64,000 nucleotides of DNA from Halicephalobus mephisto (taxonomy: Eukaryota > Nematoda > Chromadorea > Rhabditida > Panagrolaimidae). Shown here in pieces: positions 45,588-53,764 of this stretch. The position numbers and the translations under genes were made by a program. Where the stretch lies: the NCBI GenBank assembly GCA_009193035.1, contig SWDT01000020.1, forward strand, positions 62,001-126,000, written 5' to 3'. The notes under the pieces were generated by a model. That model saw only the letters and a list, made by a program, of their open reading frames with translations, was not told where the DNA came from and searched no databases. Each line of letters starts with the position of its first letter. Position 1 is the first letter of the stretch.

Positions 45588-47957
45588 ATGAAGTTGCTAT
45601 TGGTCGCGATGTTGGCAGTTGCCGCCTTTGCGGTCCCGACTCCTATGACTTTCGAGCCGAATGAGCCGACACCGGCCACTCCTGCTCCTACCGAAGCCGC
45701 TCCCTTGGAACCTACTGAAGCCCCTCTTGCTCCTGAAGCTCCGTTGGAACCTACTCCTGAAGCTCCTCTGGAACCCGCTGAAGCCCCTCTAGAACCTACT
45801 GAAGTTCCTGCTGAGACTCCTCTAGAACCCACCGAAGCTCCCTTGGAACCTACTGAAGCTCCTTTGGAACCTGTTCCTGAAGTCCCTGCTGAGACTCCTC
45901 TAGAACCCACCGAAGCTCCTTTGGAACCCGTCCCTGAAGTTCCCGCTGAGACTCCTCTTGAGCCTACTGAAGCTCCCTTGGAACCTATTGAAGCCCCTCT
46001 TGAGCCTACTGAAGCTCCTTTGGAACCTGTTCCTGAAGTTCCCGCTGAGACTCCTCTTGAGCCTACTGAAGCTCCTTTGGAACCCGTCCCTGAAGCTCCT
46101 CTAGAGCCCACTGAAGCCCCTCTTGCTCCTGAAATTCCCGCTGAGACTCCTCTTGAACCTATTGAGACTGCTCCTAAGGACCTTCAAACTCCTGAAGCTA
46201 GATATGATGCTGAAACTCCTGTTGAGACTCCGGAAGCTGCTCCTATTGAAGTTGCCCCAACTTCTGAAGCTGTTGCCCCTGAAGTGTCTGAGACTCAAGC
46301 CCCGGTTGAGGCTGCTCCTGAAGCCCCTCAAGCTCCTGTTGAAGCCGCTCCTACTGGTGAAGCTCCACAAGAACCCACTGAGGCTCCTGTTGCTCCTGAA
46401 CCCACTCCAGCTGTCGAAGGAGAATCTGCTACTGAGGAATCTGGAATCATGGGAATTGTCTCTCGCTTGATCAGAGCTATTGATGGAGAATCTACTGAGA
46501 CTGCTAATGCTACTGAAACTGAAGAGGCTGCTCGTTTGCGTCGTTCTGAAGCTGAACCTGAGGCTGAGACTGAGACTGAGGCTGAAGTTGCTCCTGCTAA
46601 TGCTACTACTGGAGAAGGACTTGTTGACGTTATTTCTCGTTTGATCCGTTCTGCTGAGCCCGCTGTTGAAGAGCCTGTTGAAGTTACCGCTGAAGAACCT
46701 GTTGAAGCCGTCAATGCCACTGAAGCCGAAGTTATGTCTCGTTTCTTCCGTGCCTTGGAAGAAGAATCCCCTGAAGTTGTTGCCAACGCCACTGGAGCTG
46801 AGATTGTTGCCCGTTTGGTTCGTTCTTTGACTGAGAATGCTACTGAAGTCGAGACTGAGGATAAGGAAGTCGAAGTTGTTTCTCGTTTGGTCCGTTCTTT
46901 GACTGAGAATGCTACTGAGACAGAGACTATGGAGACTGAGATCGTTGCTCGTCTTGTTCGTGAGCTTGCTGAGAATGCTACTGAAGAGGTTGCTGAGACT
47001 CCTGAGGCTGAGATTGTTGCTCGTTTGGTCCGTTCTTTGACTGAGAATGCTACTGAGACCGAAACTGCTGAGGCTACTGAAGTTATTGCTCGTTTGGTTC
47101 GTGAACTTGCTGAGAATGCTACTGAAGAGGTCGTTGCTGAGACTCCTGAGGCTGAGATTGTTGCTCGTCTTGTTCGTGAACTTGCTGAGAATGCTACTGA
47201 AACTGAAACTCCTGAAGATGAGGTTATGTCTCGTTTGGTTCGTAATACCGAAGAAGCTGCCCCTGAAACTGCTGATGCTACTCCAGAAACTGAAAGTGCT
47301 CCTGAAGCCGCTGAAGCTGAGACTGAAACTGACGCTTCTGAGACTGAGACGGCTGAAGCTTCTGAAGCTACTGCTGAAACCGCTGATGCTGCTGAACCTA
47401 CTACTGTTGCAGCCGAGACTGCTGAAGCTTCTGGAACTGAAGAGGCTGTGGAAGGAACTCCTGATGCTGCCGTTGAAACTGAAACCACTGCCGAAGCTGA
47501 AGTTCAAATTGATGATGCTTCTCGCTTGACCCGCCAAACTGAAGATGCTGAAGCTACTACTGTTGAAGCCACTACTGCCGAAGGTGCTGCTGTTGAAGGT
47601 ACTACTGTTGCTGCCACCGAAGTTGCCCCTGTCAACGCTACCTGCACTGCTCAAGCTGTGTGCTACCGTGATCGTGATTGTGGTGAGAAGGGTCGCTGCT
47701 TGGGTCTCTTTGTTGGAAAGTGCAACTGCAACGCTTGCTTCAACTTCCTTACCTGCAGCGATGATTCTGCCTGTGGAGGACTTCGCAATGCCTGTAACAC
47801 GACTAGCAGCCGATGCAACTGTATTGAAGGACACAAGGCCAATGGTTTCCCTCTCTTTATTGATGCCCTCCGTGAGTTGTGCAACGTTAAGGATTGTGAC
47901 GCCACTACTGACACTTGCTTCGGCCTCCCTTGCAATCATGGCAGATGCATTTGTTAG
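45588..47957 (+). CDS. Secreted repetitive precursor with twelve R-x-x-R sites and a Cys-rich tail
   Basis: A single coding exon of 789 residues. Signal peptide MKLLLVAMLAVAAFA. Residues ~20-285 are Pro/Glu/Thr/Ala repeats (LEPTEAP, PVPEVPAET). Residues ~290-650 are acidic and carry twelve R-x-x-R motifs: RLIR twice, RLRR, RFFR, RLVR seven times and RLTR. Seven RLVR sites are spaced about 22-25 residues apart (about 408-550), and each of the first six is followed by SLTENATE or ELAENATE with an N-glycosylation site. R-x-x-R is the minimal furin/kexin site, so serial cleavage into glycopeptides is possible. From residue 686 come 18 cysteines in about 100 residues (VCYRDRDCGEKGRC, KCNCNAC, and a closing CNHGRCIC). 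A mucin- or matrix-like secreted function is inferred; I recognise no named family. Confidence 0.85.
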   Translation: MKLLLVAMLAVAAFAVPTPMTFEPNEPTPATPAPTEAAPLEPTEAPLAPEAPLEPTPEAPLEPAEAPLEPTEVPAETPLEPTEAPLEPTEAPLEPVPEVPAETPLEPTEAPLEPVPEVPAETPLEPTEAPLEPIEAPLEPTEAPLEPVPEVPAETPLEPTEAPLEPVPEAPLEPTEAPLAPEIPAETPLEPIETAPKDLQTPEARYDAETPVETPEAAPIEVAPTSEAVAPEVSETQAPVEAAPEAPQAPVEAAPTGEAPQEPTEAPVAPEPTPAVEGESATEESGIMGIVSRLIRAIDGESTETANATETEEAARLRRSEAEPEAETETEAEVAPANATTGEGLVDVISRLIRSAEPAVEEPVEVTAEEPVEAVNATEAEVMSRFFRALEEESPEVVANATGAEIVARLVRSLTENATEVETEDKEVEVVSRLVRSLTENATETETMETEIVARLVRELAENATEEVAETPEAEIVARLVRSLTENATETETAEATEVIARLVRELAENATEEVVAETPEAEIVARLVRELAENATETETPEDEVMSRLVRNTEEAAPETADATPETESAPEAAEAETETDASETETAEASEATAETADAAEPTTVAAETAEASGTEEAVEGTPDAAVETETTAEAEVQIDDASRLTRQTEDAEATTVEATTAEGAAVEGTTVAATEVAPVNATCTAQAVCYRDRDCGEKGRCLGLFVGKCNCNACFNFLTCSDDSACGGLRNACNTTSSRCNCIEGHKANGFPLFIDALRELCNVKDCDATTDTCFGLPCNHGRCIC

Positions 47958-48038
47958 ATTTACTCGATACGCAACTGTAACCCATTTTAAATTGTGAGAA
48001 TGTTTATTTTAACATTTGTAACTTAGATGAGTACTTGT

Positions 48039-48044
48039 AATAAA
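48039..48044 (+). terminator. Probable poly(A) signal of the precursor gene
   Basis: AATAAA 81 bases after the stop and 29 bases before the stop codon of convergent rml-2, so the two 3' ends nearly overlap. Confidence 0.5.
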
Positions 48045-48072
48045 TTGAATGATTTTATGTGGAGTGTTTGGG

Positions 48073-51000
48073 TTATTGGGTTCGGATGGAGAGGAATCCT
48101 TTTTCAAGCGCTTTGGAGCTGGGCAGGATACTTGGGTACAAGCTGGATAGTTTGTCGGTTGAGAGGGCGCAGTTTCCTTTGGTGGCTAGTAATTGCTTTC
48201 CTTTTTCGGAATCTTGTCCGACGATTTCATAATCGTGTAGATTAGGATCAACGATTTTTTTATATAGTTGCAGAATTTGATGCAAACTTATAGGTTCTGG
48301 ATTAACTAGATTAATAGATCCACCATAACGAGATTCCATTAATTTAAATAATGCAGGAAAACAATCATCGATTATCGTTATAGATACAGGTATATCAAAT
48401 ATTTGATTGTATTTAAGAATTTTAGTTAATAAATTTCTTTCATTATTTAATTTAAAATTTAATGGTAAAGTTATTCTTGAATTGATTAGTTCTAAATATG
48501 GCAATGAATTAATCATCCTATCGGTGAATCCTTTTATAACACTGTAGGAGTTTCCAAAAAATGTTGGAAGATCTGAAAAATTTAAATTTATGCATGGAAG
48601 AATTTTTTAAATTCATGTATGAGAAAAATTAGATTCATATATGAAAGAATTTTTAATTTATATATAAATTTTAAGTTTATACATGAGAAAAGTTAAAATT
48701 CATATATAAAAAGTAAAATTCATATATGAAAAGTTAAAATTTATATTTGAAAAGTTAAAATTCATGTATGAGAAAAATTAGATTCATATATAAAAAGTTA
48801 AAATTCATATTTGAAAAGTTAAAATTTATATATGAAAAGTAAAATTCATATATAAAAAGTAAAATTTATATATGAAAAGTTAAAATTCATATATAAAAAG
48901 TAAAATTCATATATGAAAAAATAAGATTTAAAAAATAAAACTTGCCATTGTCGTTGAATCCTAATCCTCCTATTGGATGAGATTTGTCGTAAGAAAAAAG
49001 ATAGCCAGTACCTACGTACGTGTAGTGGATTCCGAGTTTTTCACATATATGAGCGAGAATAATCGGACAGTAAAGATTGTCTCTGATATTTTCGAACGCT
49101 TTGTCTGGACCGCCTTCGAGATACTCGATCGTTTTTATTTCTTTTCCATGGGTTCTGCCGGTACAACAAAGGACGTGGGTAACGCAAAGTTCGTTTAATT
49201 CTTCTATTACCTAAAAATGCAAATTTATATAAAAATTTTTTTACTTTTATTTATTTTTTTAAATTTATATAAAATTTTTTTTATTTTTAAAATTTATATA
49301 TAAAATTCTTTTTTTTTTTTAGATTTATATATAAAATTTTTTTTATTTTTCAAAATTTATATAAATTTTTTTTATTTTTTTAAATTTGAAGTTTATTTTT
49401 TTCCAGGTGGTTTTAGAATGGAAAGTTTTTTATTTTTTGGTAAGTTTTGGTTTGGATTTATAAGATTAAATTTTTTAGGATTCTGGATCGTTACTTCTAC
49501 GATGTTACTCGTTGTTCCGTCTTGTTGTCGAAGAAATGAAGAGAAATTTTCGATGAAAAACGAAAATCAGAAGTCAAATTCGAAAATAAAAAAAGAAAAA
49601 TCGGAGTCGAAGACAGAAGAAACGGAAAGCACTCAAATCACTTCTATTTCCATTGATGAATCTGTTGATGGATCCATTGATGAAGTCCTTGATGAATTCG
49701 TTGATGAAGTCCAATTTACTTAGTTTTTTTTATTGCATAACATCTGCTTTTCAAGATATCAACTCAGAATTAAAGTATTGATATTTTGAATCTAGATATA
49801 TGAAATCCGGGACTTTCGAGATTTCATAAATCCATTAAATAAAATCTAACCAATTTCATTTTTAGCAATATCTGCTTTTCAAGATATCAAGTGAGAATTA
49901 AAAGTTGATCTTCGAAATGCGGATATATGAAATCCGGGATTTTCGGGATTTCATAAATCCATTAAATAAAATCTAACCAATTTCATTTTCCAATGACATT
50001 TACTCCTTAAAATTTATGATTTTTATCCAAAAGTTGGATTATTTTAAATATTTTTTAAATTCTAAAATAATTGTAATTTTTAAAATTTCTAATTTTAATA
50101 AAATTATTAAAAAATAAAAAAACTCACTTCTTTTGTTGAATTTGTTCCAATTTTCGATTTGGCCAATTCGAAAGGAATTTTTCTGTCTTCGAGAATTTTT
50201 TGAACTTCTTTACCGATCCACCCATTGGCCCCAAAAATTGCGATTTTCATTTTTACCGGAAAATGAGGCTTCAAAGCGGATTGAACGACTTTTCGAAGAC
50301 CTTCATCGAAAGAAATCCGGGGCTCCCAGTCGAGCTCCTGTTTGGCCTTGGAGATGTCGATGAGATACCGCATGTCGTTGTAGGGCCGGTCGGGGACAGA
50401 AATGAACTCCACTGATGACGGATCTCGACCCAGTTGACGGTCCACCTCCTCTTGGACTGCATAAGCAAGTTCAAAAACTAAAAAAATCCACATTATTATA
50501 AAATTATAAAATTATAAAATTATAAAATTATAAAATTTAAAAATTTAAAAATTTAAAAATTTAAAAATTTAAAAATTTAAAAATTTAAAAATTTAAAAAT
50601 TTAAAAATTTAAAAATTTAAAAATTTAAAAATTTAAAAATTTAAAAATTTAAAAATTTAAAAATTTAAAAATTTAAAAATTATAAAATTATAAAATTTAA
50701 AAATTTAAAAATTATAAAATTTAAAAATTTAAAAATTATAAAATTTAAAAATTTTTACAAAATAGTTTCGAAATTTTGAAAACTCTCTTGAATTCTAAAA
50801 AATTTCCAAAAAATAAGATTTTAAAATTTTAAAATTCACATTTTCGAAACTTTTACTGAATTCTGAAAATTTCAAAAGTTTATTAAATTCTGAAAATTTC
50901 AGATTTTTGAGGATTTATAAAAAATAAGATTTTTAAATTAAAAAATTTTTTTATTAAATTCATAAAAATTTAGATTTTCGAGAATTCTGAAAAATTCACA

Positions 51001-51985
51001 AAAAATGAGATTTTTAAATTAAAAAATTTTTTTTATTAAATTCTTAAAAATTCAGATTTTTAAAAATTTTCAAAAAATAAAATTCTTAATTTTTTTAAAT
51101 TTAGATTTTCGAAATTCTGAAAGTCTACTAGATTTTGGAATATTTTCAAAAATTAAGATTTTTAAGTTTTAAAAATTTCGAAATTTCGGAGATTTTAATA
51201 TTTTTTAATTTACCGTTTTTTTCGTAATAAGTCCCAAGATTGTAAACTTGGCCGACGGTCCCCTTTTCTATGGCCGACCGTATTCCGTCAGCGGCGTCAT
51301 CGACGAAGAGCCAAGACCTCAATTGTTTTCCGGTGCCTTGGACGGTGAATTTTTGTTTTTTAAGAGCAACATCGATGAAACGAGGAACTAATTTTACGTC
51401 CCATTGGTTTGGTCCATAAATGTTGTTTATTCTCAAAATCACGATTGGAAGACCGAAAATTAGCTGATATAAATTAGCATAGGCTTCTGCGGCGGTTTTT
51501 GTCGCGGCGTAGGGGTTCCCGGGACGGAGGGGCTCGTGTTCGGCCTTGGGCACCTCGTCCGCCGCCAGACCCGAATCCCCGTAGACTTCGTCTGTGGAAA
51601 TGTGGATGAATTTCGATATTCTACCGTAATCCTTGACTGTTTCTAAGAAGTCTATATAAGAAAGAACGTTGTTCTGGAGGGCTTCAGAAGGCTCCGAATA
51701 ACACCTGGTCGAAGTACAGTCAGCCGCGAAATGAACGATTATTTCGATTTTGTTTTTGTTTAAAATTTCAGAAACAACATTTTTGTTCCGAATGTCACCC
51801 AAAACGAGCCTGTATCGATCAGATTTTCGGATTTCTTCATCCACAAAATTTACGTCGGAATTCAGAATCAGTTTGTCCAAATTTACGATTTTTGCCTCAG
51901 GCCAAATTTTGAAAATATAATTAACGAAATTAGATCCAATGAAGCCACAGCCGCCAGTGATCAGAATATTTTTCGAAATTGACAT
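48073..51985 (-). CDS. rml-2: RML-2: dTDP-glucose 4,6-dehydratase fused to an NRS/ER-like reductase domain
   Basis: Enzyme of nucleotide-rhamnose synthesis, which in C. elegans supplies dTDP-rhamnose. Four exons (51985-51214, 50477-50128, 49210-48946, 48572-48073) give 628 residues. The N-terminal short-chain dehydrogenase (about 1-330) has [22 protein letters not shown] and the catalytic NPYAATK. A second domain starts near residue 334 with [14 protein letters not shown], then CCTGRTHG and SYSVIKG, and matches the C-terminal half of plant RHM enzymes and NRS/ER (3,5-epimerase/4-reductase). Whether this half is catalytic in nematodes is not settled by sequence. Intron 3 uses a GC donor (AATG|GCAAGT), which phase confirms. 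Introns are long for this window (736, 917 and 373 bases) and repeat-filled; intron 2 contains a small antisense gene. An upstream in-frame ATG at 52057 is less likely. Confidence 0.93.
48585..48930. repeat. Tandem CATATATG units in rml-2 intron 3
   Basis: About fifteen copies of 'aaagttaaaattcatatatg' with variable spacing fill almost the whole intron. Confidence 0.8.
49418..49723 (+). CDS. Candidate small membrane protein nested in rml-2 intron 2
   Basis: Two exons (49418-49439, 49479-49723) give 88 residues. The start ATG lies one base after GGTTTTAG, and a stronger TTTTTTTCCAG acceptor lies 13 bases further upstream, so trans-splicing is plausible. The donor GTAAGT and acceptor TTTTTTAG are good and the intron is 39 bases. 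The product has a short hydrophobic N-terminus ([20 protein letters not shown]), two cysteines, a Lys/Glu-rich middle ([15 protein letters not shown]) and an Asp/Glu-rich end made of [15 protein letters not shown] repeats. It could be a signal-anchored peptide. No family is recognised. It is opposite in strand to rml-2. It could still be a chance frame in repeat-rich DNA. Confidence 0.45.
   Translation: MESFLFFGKFWFGFIRLNFLGFWIVTSTMLLVVPSCCRRNEEKFSMKNENQKSNSKIKKEKSESKTEETESTQITSISIDESVDGSIDEVLDEFVDEVQFT
50495..50760. repeat. 10-base microsatellite in rml-2 intron 1
   Basis: Over twenty perfect or near-perfect copies of 'aaatttaaaa', with 'attataaa' variants at both ends. Confidence 0.95.
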
Positions 51986-52059
51986 TTTTGAAAACAATAA
52001 AATTGGGAAAAATAAAAGCCACGTCGACAAGAAAGAACCTCGGTCAAAATCAGACAAAA

Positions 52060-53390
52060 CTGGCCCCGTTTGTCCGACAAAGGTTCAAGGTCGGAATTTT
52101 GTGATTAATTAACATTCTTAAAACTTCCATGATATCCCAAAATACAGTAAAAATTTTCTAAAAAATTCTTTAAAAATTTAAAAAATTTAAAATTCTATAA
52201 AAATTTCGAAAATTTTATTTAAAAAATTCTATAATATCCCAAAATACAGTAAAAGTTCTTTAAAAAATTCTTTGAAAATTTAAAAAATTTTAAATTCTAT
52301 AAAAATTTCGAAAATTTTAAATTTTATAAAAATTCTATAATATCCCGAAATACAGTAAAAGTTTTTTTTAAAATTCTTTGGAAATTTTGAAGATTTTATA
52401 AAATTTTACATTCTATAAATTTTTTTGAAAATTTCTGAAATTTTAAAAATTTTAAAAATTTCATAATATCACAAAATACTGAAAATTTCTGAAATTCTAT
52501 GGATTTTTAGAATTAAATGAACGTTTTTACGACTTGAATATGTATTTTAAGAACCACAAAATGATATATAACTCGTTCCAAAAGTAATTTTTGTTGTTAG
52601 TTGTCTTCGGTGAAAAAAATACAAATTTTGGTTTTGTTGTTCTGGTAAAAATTATTTTTGTAATTTTTCCTTCCTCAACTGTACTTGTGATAATTCCTGT
52701 TTATTCCATAAGATACAAAAAATACAAAACAAAGATAATTCTGTATTTTGGCATCTGGAGTCAGCTGCGAAATCGGATGAAGGCTGGGCCTCGGTGCCTC
52801 AGGGACTTTCGCACTTGGACCACCTTCGTTTTCCGAAACACCGAGGAATTAGGTTCCCTATGATTTGGTGATTTTTAAAATCATTTATAAACTAAAATAA
52901 AAGGATCGAAAATCTCTAAAAATACGGAAAATTCGTGTCGATACGATTTCGTCGAAATTTTGATACTGATGTAGTTTCAGCTGCTTCTCCGGACGGCAGG
53001 ACAGACCCGAAGCTCGTCAAAAAGTAATTTACGTAAGCAATGTACACAAACAACGGTAGTAAATTGTTGGATCGTCGCTGGGGAATCCAGATCCGCGTGT
53101 AGACACAAATATGTGGAAATAACTTTATGGGGCCAAAGACACGAGATAAATCACAACTTTATCAAAAATATTGCGCAATCTTCAAATTCCCGCCAACCCC
53201 CAATCGTACAAATTTCGTTGATCCTCAGGGTATTTCCCTTCGGGACCAAAGCTGTGTGGCCTGCACTCAAATAGATTGTGCACAATCCAGCATAAACTAC
53301 ATTACGAAAGTGACGAGAACTGCTACCACACTAGCGGGAACTTCCGTGACAAGAGTTCCTTTCCAGTTCTATCCTACAGGTAATTTGCAA
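52060..53390. other. Intergenic region between rml-2 and the lipase, with two orphan open frames
   Basis: 52140-52500 is tandem 'ataatatcccaaaatacagt' with AT-rich links. 52591-52863 and 53127-53426 are short plus-strand frames. The second (MGPKTRDKSQLYQKYCAIFK...) is GC-richer, has six cysteines, and reaches a good donor (CTACAG|GTAATT near 53381) just before a foldback element. A 'tgtcgatacgatttcg' site lies near 52935. No gene model can be completed. Confidence 0.3.
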
Positions 53391-53392
53391 TC

Positions 53393-53660
53393 ACTTCACA
53401 AGTTTTCCGAAATGACATCTAACTGAATAGAATCAATACGTAAGAGTCCCTGATCACAATTCTCACATTATTTGATTCTAATTAATCACACTCGATGGCA
53501 GGATTACCTTCCAACAGAAGATTGATTCTAATTGAATATAATCAACGTACTGATACCTTTTCAACTTGAAACAAACATGGTCCAAACACGTTGATTATAT
53601 TCATTTATGATCAATCTTCTTCGGATTGCAATCTTGCCATCGATTGTGTTCAGTTACATG
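53393..53660. mobile_element. Foldback (MITE-like) element, copy B
   Basis: Same family as 26298-26797: it shares 'cgtaagagtccctgatcaca', 'attctcacattatttgattc' and 'gaatataatcaacgtactga'. Its asymmetric centre is the reverse complement of copy A, so it is inserted in the opposite sense. The right arm is truncated after about 'gccatcgattgtg'. Confidence 0.8.
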
Positions 53661-53764
53661 TAACTATAATTATCTCTGCTCATACGAACAAGATAGTCAA
53701 CTACATAAAGTTCAAATGAACGTTTTACCCCTATCTCCATCATCAATGTATTTCGAAATCAAGC

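Noticed and set aside
45518..46111. A 197-codon minus-strand frame with VGSRGASVGS-like repeats
   Set aside because: Reverse reading of the LEPTEAP repeats; it looks silk-like only by codon coincidence.
46101..47939. A 612-codon open frame antisense to the R-x-x-R precursor
   Set aside because: It is a shadow of the repetitive, codon-biased GAA/ACT/GCT coding strand: Ser/Phe/Arg-rich low complexity, no leader, no splice sites.
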